This document shows, piece by piece, positions 26,448-35,302 of a stretch of DNA of 64,000 nucleotides; position 1 is the stretch's first letter; every line of letters starts with the position of its first letter. Below the pieces are notes generated by a model, which saw nothing but the letters and a program-made list of their open reading frames with translations, had not been told where the DNA came from and did not search any database. The position numbers and the translations under genes were made by a program. Origin of the DNA: a gamma proteobacterium HdN1 (lineage in GTDB: Bacteria; Pseudomonadota; Gammaproteobacteria; Pseudomonadales; Ketobacteraceae); assembly GCA_000198515.1 (NCBI GenBank), contig FP929140.1, positions 1-64,000 on the forward strand, written 5' to 3'.

Positions 26448-27335
26448 TCAATCAATTCCTAGAGGAAGATAGCGACCCCTCCATATAGGAAATTCTGGAA
26501 GCACAAATAGCAGGGTGTTGATGAGTAGGGCGGCTAAGCACGCCAAGCCCACGGGAATGGCCTTTATTTTAGGGCTTGGCCAACGCAGCTGGGCAATCTG
26601 GTGTAGACAAAGGATTAAGAGCCCAACGCATATCCCACCGATGATGTCGCTTAACCAATGTACACCGAGGTAAAGCCTTGCAAAGGCTGCGCTTGTGATA
26701 ACTAGCCAAGCGAAGAGAAACAGTGCGTATCGGTATGGCTTGGCGACTGTTGGCCATAGAAGGCTGGTGAGCAAGCCAATGAAAATTAGCATCATTGCTG
26801 TGTGCCCGCTTGGGTAGGCGAAGGAGGTTGGTGGGGTGGTTACTAGGTGAGGGCGGGCTACTTGGAAAAGGTGTTTTGCGGAACTTAGGATGACTTGACC
26901 GAGCAGCGTGAACGCAATCCATTGAGAAGCTGCGCGCGGGTTTTTCTGAACAAGCAGTGCGATGAATATTAGCGTTGCCCAAAGGATCATGGGCTGGTAT
27001 TCGCCTAGGATTCCAAGAGAGATTGCGAGAGGATCTAACCCTTGTGTGCGGAGACTAAACGCAAGGTGCGCGATGGTGTGGTTGATCGCTTGAATCGCGG
27101 TGCTGTGAGCAGCGATACCTAGTACAACGAGAAAGGCACCGGATAGCCCTGCTCCCCAGATGAATGTGTAAGAAGAGGCAAGTGAGTTGGTGCCCTTGTT
27201 GAGATCTTTTTTGGGAGCGGGGTTTCTGATCGCAATCACTTTGAAGATGTTCCTTAAGGTGACATGGGGTTGGCGGATAAGGTTCAATGAGGGGTGGGTG
27301 ATTGGGGTTGAAAGAATCCGTTGAAGTGCATCCAT
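26448..27335 (-). CDS. PAP2-family membrane phosphatase
   Basis: The product has 295 residues and about six membrane helices. The three PAP2 signature motifs are intact: KHLFQVARP (motif 1), PSGHT (motif 2) and ARLYLGVHWLSD (motif 3, with the catalytic His). Family members remove phosphate from lipids such as phosphatidate, phosphatidylglycerol phosphate or undecaprenyl pyrophosphate at the periplasmic face. Which one is used here is open. ATG 27335 overlaps the end of the upstream gene by 52 bases; a later non-ATG start is possible. Confidence 0.85.
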   Translation of the reverse strand: MDALQRILSTPITHPSLNLIRQPHVTLRNIFKVIAIRNPAPKKDLNKGTNSLASSYTFIWGAGLSGAFLVVLGIAAHSTAIQAINHTIAHLAFSLRTQGLDPLAISLGILGEYQPMILWATLIFIALLVQKNPRAASQWIAFTLLGQVILSSAKHLFQVARPHLVTTPPTSFAYPSGHTAMMLIFIGLLTSLLWPTVAKPYRYALFLFAWLVITSAAFARLYLGVHWLSDIIGGICVGLLILCLHQIAQLRWPSPKIKAIPVGLACLAALLINTLLFVLPEFPIWRGRYLPLGID

Positions 27336-28987
27336 GCGCTTGCTTGATTGTAGTAGGGCAGCTTGTGCAACCGAAGTGTTTGCTCGATTGACTGCATGGG
27401 TTGGTTGTTCATACGCGGCAGGTATCCATGATGGGATAAGCTTCCACTGGCTGCGCCCAATAGTCCAAACAGTAAGGTAATACGGACAAATCTTCCGAAT
27501 GGTTGCCAGTTGCGCGGCTTTTGTCGGTACTCGGGTGGTACGGAACGGCGGCGATATGCGCTGGTGGCAGCGCTCACCGTAACGGCGATGGGCGACACGA
27601 GTAATACGCTAGCAAACGCGAGCGCCACAACTAGAATGCCGACGCCTGCCAGTGACCAGAACCCAGATATGGGGTTACGCTCCAGCCAGTTCTGTGCCCC
27701 TAATGTGAGCACGGTAGCGGGAATTGAGGTGACCAGCATCCATGACCAGAACGAGTTTGGGGGAGAGATCTTATCGAGAAGGCTCTTCATGCATTTGCCT
27801 AGGGCATTTGCGGAAGCTTGAGAGATGTAGCCTTGGCAAGCGGCGTTGACGGCATCGCTGGGTGATGTGAAGCCTTCTCTTTCTAGATTCGCGACGAGCT
27901 GCATGGCTTTGTCGAGCACGGGCTGGCCGGAGTAGGTGGAAAAGAAGGTGCGTGCGCGGCGAGCGCTGAGCTTTGTCTTCTTGGTGATTTCTATTTTTTG
28001 CAGGTCGGTAAGTTCTTCTGTGAAAATGTCGTCGAAAACCGGTGGACGAAGGTAGGTTAATGCGCTCGGGCCAATGGCTGCGGCAAGGTAGGTTTTGCTT
28101 CTGAGGCTGAAATCTAATTCAACGGCGGTGGTGTGCACTTCGTATTGGATTTGCCACGTCTCGTCCATCGTGTTTTGTGTCTTGAGGATGGAAAAGGCGA
28201 GGTGGCGTGTGATAGTTGCGGTGTTTTGTTGTGTCAGATAGCCGAGTAGTTGCTTTGCGGATAGTTGCGAGTGGACGTTGATTTGTACTGACGGGGTGGC
28301 ATGAACGCTTACGGTGGTGATGTCGGTGAAAAACCCGTTCCCACGACAGGATGCGCATTGTTCCGTCCCGGATCCGCTGCAGTGGCCGCAATTGACTCGA
28401 CCTGTGCAGCCGCAGTGATAGCAGGCTTGCTGGTAGGTTTCGTGATGGCCGTTCCCCCTATGATCGGTGACCCAGCGTGTTTGGGTGGTGTGGCCAGAAC
28501 CAAAGCAGTAGGAGCAACTCTGGCGCCCTGAGCCGTAGCACGATGGACATCGGACGTGGCCATCCCCGCCGCAGGTATTGCATTGCTGGTGTACGGAGTG
28601 TTGGCCGAAGTTCCAGATTTCGTGGGAAGTGTTTGCGTTGCTGAGGCTGCTGCCGCCCGCGCTTAAAATTTGGTTGATAAAAGGGGTGCGCAGGGGGTGG
28701 TGCGTGCGGCTGAGCTGGCAGCGGTGGGTGGTTTCGGCATCATAGGCGCTGCGCTTGTAGCCGAAGTGGATGCTGGTTGCCTTGTTTCCGTACAGGCGCT
28801 GTTCGGATACCTGTGGTGTAAAGGTCCACTCGACTTTATAGGTGATATGGGCTGCACAATACCGGCCGCCTTGGTTTCGCACTTCGCTGCGTTCGACGTG
28901 GTTTCCGTCGATGAGGTGGGAGATTTCGTTGTAGAGGCGGACGAGGATCTGCGTGCCGGTGGATTCAAGCTCGGATGTGGCGGTCAT
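27284..28987 (-). CDS. Membrane protein with six DnaJ-type CxxC zinc motifs
   Basis: I do not recognise this 567-residue protein as a whole. Residues 136-214 hold six CxxC motifs in two groups of three: C136, C147, C158, then C189, C200, C211. Each is followed by a Gly-rich tail such as CPSCYGSG, CSYCFGSG or CGHCSGSG. This is the pattern of the DnaJ Cys-rich domain, but there is no J domain. A His-rich stretch of about 22 residues separates the two groups. The C-terminal third has about three hydrophobic segments, so the protein is probably membrane-anchored with the zinc region in the cytoplasm. Its stop overlaps the PAP2 gene. Function unknown. Confidence 0.7.
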   Translation of the reverse strand: MTATSELESTGTQILVRLYNEISHLIDGNHVERSEVRNQGGRYCAAHITYKVEWTFTPQVSEQRLYGNKATSIHFGYKRSAYDAETTHRCQLSRTHHPLRTPFINQILSAGGSSLSNANTSHEIWNFGQHSVHQQCNTCGGDGHVRCPSCYGSGRQSCSYCFGSGHTTQTRWVTDHRGNGHHETYQQACYHCGCTGRVNCGHCSGSGTEQCASCRGNGFFTDITTVSVHATPSVQINVHSQLSAKQLLGYLTQQNTATITRHLAFSILKTQNTMDETWQIQYEVHTTAVELDFSLRSKTYLAAAIGPSALTYLRPPVFDDIFTEELTDLQKIEITKKTKLSARRARTFFSTYSGQPVLDKAMQLVANLEREGFTSPSDAVNAACQGYISQASANALGKCMKSLLDKISPPNSFWSWMLVTSIPATVLTLGAQNWLERNPISGFWSLAGVGILVVALAFASVLLVSPIAVTVSAATSAYRRRSVPPEYRQKPRNWQPFGRFVRITLLFGLLGAASGSLSHHGYLPRMNNQPMQSIEQTLRLHKLPYYNQASAWMHFNGFFQPQSPTPH

Positions 28988-29041
28988 TGTGAATTTCCTT
29001 TTCGAGTGCTCGCAGGGTGTTTTACTACGGAGTGTTGCGTT

Positions 29042-29812
29042 GTGCTTATTCAGAAGCTGGTGGCGTATGCGTTTTATCCGACGGTGTGGGTGATTGTTGC
29101 GTTAGTTTTGGCGTTGGTTTTGTTTTGTTGGGGCCGGGTTCGAGGGGCGGCGCTGAGTGTATTTTTGGGGCTGGTAGTATTGGTGTTTGCTTCGATGCCG
29201 TTGGTTGCGGTTGGACTTTGGAAGTCTTTGGAGGGGCGTTATCCAATCCTTGTGCCCAGTGAACAGCCGAAAGCGGATGTTATTGTAGTGTTGGGGGGAG
29301 GAATTGCGCTACCTGAACCGCCGCAGGTGGTGCCGGATCTGAATGATGCTGCAGACCGTGTTTGGTATGCGGCGGAGTTGTATCATGCGGGAAAGGCTCC
29401 TTGGGTGGTGGTGAGTGGTGGGCAGGTGTTTCCACGATCAGGGTTGGAGAGTGAGGCTGAATATCATCGTAAGTTGCTTGAGCGAATGGGCGTACCTGCT
29501 GAGGCGATTTTGGTGGAGAGTGCTTCTCGGGATACTGCGGGAAACGCAATGCTTACGGCAGCACTGATGAGGGAGCGAAAGTTTCAAAAAGCGCTTTTGG
29601 TGACTTCTGCGGCGCATATGCCGCGAGCCGTTTTGTTGTTTGAGCATGCTGGGGTTGATGTGGTTCCTGCTTCTTGTGACGTGCATGGGGTCGATATGGA
29701 TGTTCCGTTGATTCTGAAGTTACTACCAGTAGCGTGGGCGTTTCAGGACACAGAGAGGGCGTTACATGAGTGGTTGGCATTTGTTTATTATCGCTATTTC
29801 GCGGCGAATTGA
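29042..29812 (+). CDS. ElyC/SanA/YdcF-family (DUF218) membrane protein
   Basis: The product has 256 residues with two N-terminal membrane helices. A DUF218 domain follows, containing KADVIVVLGGGIALPEP, APWVVVSGGQVFP, ESASRDTAGNAM and ALLVTSAAHMPRAVLLFEHAG. The layout matches E. coli ElyC, which affects peptidoglycan and lipid-carrier metabolism. I chose GTG 29042 because CGGAG lies 9 bases upstream. A longer open frame back to 28670 would run antisense through the divergent zinc-motif gene and is not credible. Confidence 0.78.
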   Translation: MLIQKLVAYAFYPTVWVIVALVLALVLFCWGRVRGAALSVFLGLVVLVFASMPLVAVGLWKSLEGRYPILVPSEQPKADVIVVLGGGIALPEPPQVVPDLNDAADRVWYAAELYHAGKAPWVVVSGGQVFPRSGLESEAEYHRKLLERMGVPAEAILVESASRDTAGNAMLTAALMRERKFQKALLVTSAAHMPRAVLLFEHAGVDVVPASCDVHGVDMDVPLILKLLPVAWAFQDTERALHEWLAFVYYRYFAAN

Positions 29813-29868
29813 TGGGTGGCTGCGGTAGGGCGTAACACTTTTTCTGATGTTTGGTGGTGTTTTTTGCT

Positions 29869-30870
29869 ATGGGGAGTGTGTTTACGGCAGCGCACAAAAG
29901 GGCTTTCTGGCTGATTCTGCTGGCAATGGCTTTCGGGCTGTTTTTTCAGGCGCCAGTCGATAGTGGTGGGCGGTGGTTGAATGCGGTGTGGAATTATGGG
30001 CATGTCGTGCTGTTTGCTGGTTGGGCCTATGTATTAGGGAATTTTCGCGCTGATGGTGGTGGCTCTGGCAGGATTCGGCCGAGTTGGTGGGGTGCGCTTT
30101 TCTGGGTGGTTGTATTGGTTGTGTTGGGGGGGCTGATTGAGTGGCTCCAGGCGCTGACGGGCCGCGATGGGGAGTGGGGGGATGTTTTTGCGGACTGTGC
30201 GGGGAGTGTTTTTGGTCTGAGTATTTCCCGATATGGGCGAGCTTTGATAGGGAGTGGCCGAGCTCGGTTTGGGCGTTATGCTTTAGCGTGTGTGGTGCTT
30301 GGTGCTTCGGGATGGCAGGTTTTTGTGCAGTCGGTTGATGGGGTTGTAAGGCTTGCGACGTTTCCGGTGCTTTATTCTCCGAATGCGCTTTTTGCGGTGG
30401 CGGGGCGACTGGATTTACACAATCTCCACGTTATGCGGGTCAACCAAAAATCTGTAGCGGCGGTTTATGAGAATAACGGCCTGCATGATCGGGCGGAGGA
30501 TGCGCAGCTACTGAAGGTGGAGTTTTTGCCGGGGAGGTATTCGACGTTGGCGATTGATACGTTGCGGCCGGATTGGCGCGGCTATGATACGCTGGTGTGG
30601 CGCTGGTATAGTGTGGAGGGTGGTTTAGTTTTGCGGTGTCGGGCGCATGATGTTGCGCATGAGTTCGGTGGATTTGAGAGTAAGGATCGCTTTGGGGGGC
30701 GCTATAGACTCACGCAGGGGTGGACTGAAATTGAAATTCCTTTGGAGAGTATTCAGCGTGCGCCGGCGAAACGTTTGATGGATTTGTCGAACATGAGGTC
30801 GGTGGCTTGTTTCACAAGCCACCTTGGGTCGCCAAAAGTTGCTTATTTGTCGGCGGTTTTTTTGCGTTAA
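29869..30870 (+). CDS. VanZ-like membrane protein with C-terminal soluble domain
   Basis: The product has 333 residues. The N-terminal ~115 residues have the VanZ layout: WNYGHVVLFAGWAYVLG, then GGLIEWLQALTGRDGEWGDVFADCAGSVFG. After another membrane segment (YALACVVLGASGWQVFV) comes a predominantly beta, non-membrane domain of about 160 residues (WRGYDTLVWRWYSVEGG, LTQGWTEIEIPLESI) resembling carbohydrate-binding-type sandwiches; that is a visual impression only. ATG 29869 is preferred, although TTG 29851 is also in frame. It follows the ElyC-like gene by 56 bases and may share its transcript. A cell-envelope role is likely. Confidence 0.65.
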   Translation: MGSVFTAAHKRAFWLILLAMAFGLFFQAPVDSGGRWLNAVWNYGHVVLFAGWAYVLGNFRADGGGSGRIRPSWWGALFWVVVLVVLGGLIEWLQALTGRDGEWGDVFADCAGSVFGLSISRYGRALIGSGRARFGRYALACVVLGASGWQVFVQSVDGVVRLATFPVLYSPNALFAVAGRLDLHNLHVMRVNQKSVAAVYENNGLHDRAEDAQLLKVEFLPGRYSTLAIDTLRPDWRGYDTLVWRWYSVEGGLVLRCRAHDVAHEFGGFESKDRFGGRYRLTQGWTEIEIPLESIQRAPAKRLMDLSNMRSVACFTSHLGSPKVAYLSAVFLR

Positions 30871-30944
30871 GGCGTGGCCGCTTGGTGCGGCCTGTGTTGT
30901 GCCTGTGTTGCCTGTAGTGCCGACGGTGCCACTATGTAAGGCTG

Positions 30945-31745
30945 TTAGTATTCTAAAATGCTTTGCCGCCCTGCGAAGAACTGGCGGATTTGTGGCGGAA
31001 GCATGGAAACGAGCTGGCTGGCGCCTTGGTTTACTCGCCCTGGAATATGAATATCTTTTCCTTGGCTGACGGCTTGGTACCCTTGCAGTGCAACTTCGTC
31101 TGCATCCATCCACATGAAACGCGGTAGTTTACTTACGGCTTTGCGGGTGCCCATGACGTCGTGGAATTCGCTGAAGGTGAAGCCGGGGCAGAGGGCGGTG
31201 CAGTGAACGCCTGCGGGCTTCAGTTCGGCGGCAAGGCCTAGGCTGAAGTTCAGCAGGAAGGATTTTGCGGCGCAATAGATGTCGCCTTTGATTGGCGGCA
31301 TGAAGGCGGCGATGGAGCTGATGTTGATGATATGGCCTTCTCCGGCGGCGATCATGCTGGGGGCTAGGCGATGGCAGAGCTCGACCGGAGTGCTCATCAG
31401 TACTTGCATAAAGGCTTTTACGTCGACAAGTTCGGTGTTTAGGGTGCTGTGGGAGAGCGCATAGCCGGCGTTATTGATGAGGGTGTGGATGTCGATGCCT
31501 TTTGCGTCTAGGGTGTTGGTGAGTTCTTCGGGGGCGCTGGGGTTGGCGAGGTCGAGTGGGATGACGTGGACCATGACGCCGTGTTCTTTTTTGAGTGCAT
31601 CAGCAAGTGTTTGAAGTGCGTCTTTGCGGCGCGCGACGATGACGAGGTCAAATCCGTTTTTGGCGTAGAGGGTGGCAAAACTTTTGCCAATGCCAGCGGA
31701 GGCGCCGGTGATCAGGGCTGTTTTGACTGTAGCAGAAGAACTCAT
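30945..31745 (-). CDS. Short-chain dehydrogenase/reductase
   Basis: The product is a 266-residue classical SDR. The cofactor motif TGASAGIGKSFA (TGxxxGIG), NNAGYA, the catalytic Ser in NISSIAAFMP and the catalytic YCAAKSF (YxxxK) are all present. The basic residue after the second beta strand (VIVARRK) suggests NADP preference. ATG 31745 follows ACGGAG; the open frame upstream to 32012 lacks SDR features. It is cytoplasmic and the substrate is unknown. Confidence 0.87.
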   Translation of the reverse strand: MSSSATVKTALITGASAGIGKSFATLYAKNGFDLVIVARRKDALQTLADALKKEHGVMVHVIPLDLANPSAPEELTNTLDAKGIDIHTLINNAGYALSHSTLNTELVDVKAFMQVLMSTPVELCHRLAPSMIAAGEGHIINISSIAAFMPPIKGDIYCAAKSFLLNFSLGLAAELKPAGVHCTALCPGFTFSEFHDVMGTRKAVSKLPRFMWMDADEVALQGYQAVSQGKDIHIPGRVNQGASQLVSMLPPQIRQFFAGRQSILEY

Positions 31746-32053
31746 TGTGTGCTCCGTTTTGATTGCGCGGTGGGTGGGGGCTTTTGGGCCGCGCTTGGGT
31801 TCCTGATCGATATGTTGTGGCCTTTGAGCGAGGTTGGCCCGCGATGTAGTGTACCTGTGTTGTGGGTGGGTTAGCTTGATGGTTTTGTGATTTTTTGGGG
31901 GGGAGGGGAGGACTTTGGATGGTTGCTGGAGGTGCGAGGCGGGCGCTATGGCTCTGCAAGCGATGTGGTCTGGGTAGGTTGTGCCTGCTGGAAGAACACG
32001 AATCCAAAGCAAAATAGCTTGTATCTTGCAACGATACGCGGCACACTCTAAGC
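31746..32053. other. Divergent intergenic region, SDR / higBA
   Basis: No gene is seen in this 308-bp region. It should carry the promoter for the SDR on the minus strand and for higBA on the plus strand. The only clear element is the inverted repeat listed at 32021-32037. Confidence 0.5.
32021..32037. promoter_or_regulatory. Candidate HigA operator upstream of higB
   Basis: GTATC (32021-32025) and GATAC (32033-32037) form an inverted repeat with a 7-base spacer, ending 16 bases before the higB ATG. HigA antitoxins commonly repress their own operon through such palindromes. This is assigned by position only. Confidence 0.5.
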
Positions 32054-32335
32054 ATGATTACGGGATTCCGACACAAAGGGCTTGAAGCCTTCTATCGCAC
32101 CGGCACGACGAAGGGTATTCAGGCAGCCCACGCGGCGAAGCTGGGCCGCATCTTGGGTGCGCTTGATGTGGCCGCAGGGCCGGAAGACTTGAATTTTCCA
32201 GCGTACCGGCTTCACCCATTGAAAGGGGAGCTTAAAGGCTTCTGGTCAATGACGGTAAACGGCAATTGGCGGGTGATTTTTCGCTTTGCTGGTGCCGCTG
32301 ATGTGGAACTGGTTGATTACTTGGATTACCACTGA
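32054..32335 (+). CDS. higB: HigB-family mRNA-cleaving toxin
   Basis: HigB is a ribosome-dependent mRNA interferase of the RelE/ParE fold. The 93-residue product matches the family along its length: start MITGFRHKGLEAFYRTG, middle YRLHPLKGELKGFWSMTVNG, NWRVIFRF, and C-terminal DYLDYH with the Tyr-His end seen in Proteus HigB. The toxin gene precedes the antitoxin gene, the order usual for higBA. The ribosome binding site is weak, which would keep toxin output low. The pair looks intact. Confidence 0.92.
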   Translation: MITGFRHKGLEAFYRTGTTKGIQAAHAAKLGRILGALDVAAGPEDLNFPAYRLHPLKGELKGFWSMTVNGNWRVIFRFAGAADVELVDYLDYH

Positions 32336-32350
32336 TACGGAGTGCCAAAA

Positions 32351-32647
32351 ATGATGAAGAACCCACCTCACCCCGGAGAGCTGTTACGCGAGGATGTGAT
32401 AGTCGAGCTGGGCCTATCCGTCACCGAAACGGCAGAGCGGCTGGGCATGTCCCGCGTGGCCTTTTCGCGGGTGTTGAACTGCAAGGCGGCTGTTAGCCCT
32501 GATCTGGCCATTAGGCTTGAACGTGCGGGCGTCAGCACGGCCCGCGCATGGCTGGCCATGCAGGCAAACTATGACTTGGCGCAGGCCATGAAGCGCCCTC
32601 AGCCGCCGGTACGCCGTCTGTTCGCAGCGACAGCATCACCGGCATGA
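32351..32647 (+). CDS. higA: HigA-family antitoxin
   Basis: HigA binds and neutralises HigB and represses the operon. The 98-residue product has NPPHPGELLREDVIVELG followed by an XRE-type helix-turn-helix (TETAERLGMSRVAFSRVLNCKAAVSP). ATG 32351 is chosen because GGAG lies 8 bases upstream; GTG 32342 overlaps that ribosome binding site. It starts 15 bases after higB. Confidence 0.92.
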   Translation: MMKNPPHPGELLREDVIVELGLSVTETAERLGMSRVAFSRVLNCKAAVSPDLAIRLERAGVSTARAWLAMQANYDLAQAMKRPQPPVRRLFAATASPA

Positions 32648-32993
32648 TGGTCGGCCTCTAACGTAGGAATATCAATCACGCACGCCCTTGCTCGTGCTGG
32701 ATGTGCAGGGGTGGTAAAGACGTGCTGCCAAGGCGTGAGCGTGGTTTCGAACCTGAATCTGATCGTTAGCTGCGAAGCCGTTGCTAGATTCAGTGGTTTC
32801 AGCAGTGTGTTAATAAAAACAATCGTTTAGCCGAGGCTGGGTGCTGTTTGCAGTATTATGTCGGTGCCGGCAGTGATGCCTTTTGCGTGCTGTGCCAATC
32901 ATCGGCGCATAAAAATCACTTTACGTCGGCCGTAAGCCTTTGATAAATACAATAAACTTGAACGCACCCTTTTTGATTTTACGCTGGCCAATC
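32648..32993. other. Intergenic region after higBA
   Basis: This is about 346 bp without a supported gene. An in-frame TTG at 32940 would extend the next gene by 18 codons, but nothing supports it. I see no terminator with a U-tract after higA and no repeat or RNA. Confidence 0.4.
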
Positions 32994-33764
32994 ATGAAAT
33001 TTTCCAAATTAGACCTTATTTCCAAAGAGTCTTCGGGCGCGGTGAACGCGGCTTCGAATTTTAATCACGATGTTGCTCATGCGAGTATTGAGATGCTGCG
33101 GGCCTGTCTGCAGGAGCGGATGCCGCGTGCGGTATTACAGATTGGGGCGGGTTCGTTGGAATCGACGCTCGCGGTGTGTGAGGCGCTGGATCTGGATGCG
33201 GGGGCGATGTTGACGCTCGTGGAGCCGGCGATTTATTCCGATGCAAGTTGTCGTACGGTGTTGGATGCGCTTCAGCACCATGGCTATGACAGTAGTGTTG
33301 AGGTGGTGGCAAATTTTGCAGATCAAGCGTTACCCGACTTTTTCTTTCAGGAGCAGGGGTATGATCTTGCTGTTTTGAATCCGTCAGGGGATGCGGATCA
33401 GAATTTTATTACGCTCTACTATCTCGGCAAATTGTTGCCAAAAAACGCGCTGTTGATGGTGTATCGGGCGGAGGATGAGAGTATCCGGCCATGGTTGCGC
33501 CGTTTGGTGGTCGAGAATCGTTATCGCGTTTTGCCGAAGGAGGTGCGTGCGCAGGAGTTGCCATTCCTTGAGAAAATTTTAAGGGATCGCTATCAGCGTT
33601 TACCGGCGCGGTTGCGTAGTGTTGTAGAAGATCGGGTGCGCTCTGAGGTGATTTTGCCAGACCATCAGCTCGGGTTGGTGGGGTCGTTTGTGGTGCTTGA
33701 GAAATTGGATGGCGCGAGCGCTGAGGCTGTGGACGTTGAGCAGATGATTGCCGAGCTTGTCTAG
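32994..33764 (+). CDS. Possible class I SAM-dependent methyltransferase-like protein
   Basis: The product has 256 residues and no signal peptide. The segment RAVLQIGAGSLESTLAVCEAL followed by MLTLVEP resembles the SAM-binding loop and following acidic strand of Rossmann methyltransferases, in the manner of O-methyltransferase family 3. YDLAVLNPSGDADQNFITLYYLGKLL could be motif II and its helix. The glycine loop is poor (GAGS), so it may be catalytically altered. ATG 32994 is the start with best continuity but has no strong ribosome binding site. Function uncertain. Confidence 0.5.
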   Translation: MKFSKLDLISKESSGAVNAASNFNHDVAHASIEMLRACLQERMPRAVLQIGAGSLESTLAVCEALDLDAGAMLTLVEPAIYSDASCRTVLDALQHHGYDSSVEVVANFADQALPDFFFQEQGYDLAVLNPSGDADQNFITLYYLGKLLPKNALLMVYRAEDESIRPWLRRLVVENRYRVLPKEVRAQELPFLEKILRDRYQRLPARLRSVVEDRVRSEVILPDHQLGLVGSFVVLEKLDGASAEAVDVEQMIAELV

Positions 33765-33826
33765 CAGACTTCCGTTGGTGGTTGGCTGCTAGCGGCTCGG
33801 TAGGTTCCTAAGGGTAATGAACGTCG

Positions 33827-35098
33827 CTAGCGGGCTAGGCTGGCAATCTGGCGTACCCAAGGCTGGTTTTGGCGCAGGCTTGCGGGCAGATGGCTGAGTG
33901 CTGTGCGCGCTGAAAGTTCATTGGGATAATCGCCGTAGTAGAGATGGTGCCATGTTTGGGCGTTGCGCCGGCTTGTGGTGAGTGTGAGCGGCTGGGTGCG
34001 CAGGATCGCCGCGTGGCTGCCCGCGAACTGGGTGAGGTTGGCTCGGCTTCCGGAGCTGGCAAGCTGGATCACATAGTGTTGGCTAGGGCGGCTGTTTAGC
34101 CAGTGCCCGTCTCGGAACAGCAGCGCGGGTATTTGTGCCGCCGGTGGGCGGGTGCTGATCGTATTTGATGCGGTGGCCGTTGTGCGCTGTGCGACGGCTC
34201 TCTGTTGCGTGGTGGTTCGCTGCAGCTGAGTTAGGTTCTGTTCTAAACGGTTGATTTCAGAGCGGAGTTTGCTGATTTCGTTTTGCTGGCCTTGGTGGCG
34301 GTCAAGTAATACGGTTTCATTGCTTTTTAGCCCGCCGACTTCACTTTGTAGGCCGGTGAGGGTTGCGTCGGTGCTGGTTTGTTGTGCTTCCATTTGGGCG
34401 AGTTGGTTGCCGATTTGCGTGGTCTGGTTTTTTTGTAGCTGGGCATCGGCGGAGAGGATTTGTAGTTTGCCCTTGATTTCTTCGGGAGCTGCGACTGGGT
34501 TGTAGACGAAGTATCCGATTAGAAGTAGGCAAAGGCCGATTCCGGCGGTGGCTGCGATGCCCAGCTGCACGATCTGGGTTTGTGTGTAGCGATGTTGCTG
34601 GTTGATTCTTTGGTGGGCGCTATAGGCCTGCTCTGCGACGGCTTCGACTTGGGCAATGGTGGCATTGTGTTCGTCGGTTAAGTCGGTGAGATCTTTTTTT
34701 AGAGCGGTTTGGCTCTGTTCAAGTTTCTGACGGCTTGCCTCGTTTTCGTTCTGCTGTTGGGTGATTCTTTTTTCGATTTCGTGGAGCGCTTGCGTCATTC
34801 GTTCGCGCAGCTCGTCTAGTGCGTTGCGAACAAAGGTTTGAGAGCGTTCTACTAGGCTTGTGGTTTGGCCGATGTGGGTTTCCAACAGGTCGATTCTGCT
34901 GTTGATGTCGCGTCCGAAGCGTTCATTCCTTTCGCGAAGTGTTGTGCTTGCGTTATCCAAGGATGGCTTGTCTGTATTTAGAGATTCGCTAGGGCTTGGG
35001 GTGTGCTCGCGTTGCGTGTCTAGGGCGGAGGTTTCTGTATCGCTCGGCGAACTTGAGTGGGGCTGGGTTGGGATGGCGGTTGCACGTTCCGTGGCCAT
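33827..35098 (-). CDS. SPOR-domain membrane protein with long coiled coil
   Basis: The product has 423 residues. A Ser/Thr/Pro-rich N-terminus is followed by a long coiled coil (about residues 75-200, rich in Gln, Glu and Leu). Then come one membrane helix (IAATAGIGLCLLLIGYFVY), a second coiled coil, and a C-terminal SPOR-like domain (HYVIQLASSGSRANLTQFA to WVRQIASLA). SPOR domains bind denuded peptidoglycan at the septum, so a role in envelope or division is plausible. ATG 35098 is fixed by GGAGG five bases upstream; the open frame continues upstream but with no better start. Confidence 0.7.
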   Translation of the reverse strand: MATERATAIPTQPHSSSPSDTETSALDTQREHTPSPSESLNTDKPSLDNASTTLRERNERFGRDINSRIDLLETHIGQTTSLVERSQTFVRNALDELRERMTQALHEIEKRITQQQNENEASRQKLEQSQTALKKDLTDLTDEHNATIAQVEAVAEQAYSAHQRINQQHRYTQTQIVQLGIAATAGIGLCLLLIGYFVYNPVAAPEEIKGKLQILSADAQLQKNQTTQIGNQLAQMEAQQTSTDATLTGLQSEVGGLKSNETVLLDRHQGQQNEISKLRSEINRLEQNLTQLQRTTTQQRAVAQRTTATASNTISTRPPAAQIPALLFRDGHWLNSRPSQHYVIQLASSGSRANLTQFAGSHAAILRTQPLTLTTSRRNAQTWHHLYYGDYPNELSARTALSHLPASLRQNQPWVRQIASLAR

Positions 35099-35302
35099 AG
35101 GCACCTCCGGTGGTAGTGTGGCAGTTTGTGACATTTGATAACAGACGTTATAAGCTGCGAGATAAAGAACAATACCATAACGACGTCGGTAAGGTGTGAG
35201 GGGAATCCCGGGAATCGTGCGGCTTAAGTGTTTGCGATGCTGAAAGGTTTTTCGGTGTGTGGATTGGTTTGTATAGATGCTAGTGTGGATCAAGGTGCCG
35301 AT

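Noticed and set aside
28670-29041. N-terminal extension of the ElyC-like gene
   Set aside because: It runs antisense through the divergent zinc-motif gene, and a good ribosome binding site precedes GTG 29042.
29280-30003. Several long minus-strand frames opposite the ElyC-like and VanZ-like genes
   Set aside because: They are shadows caused by biased base composition of the plus-strand genes; their translations are low-complexity and have no domains.
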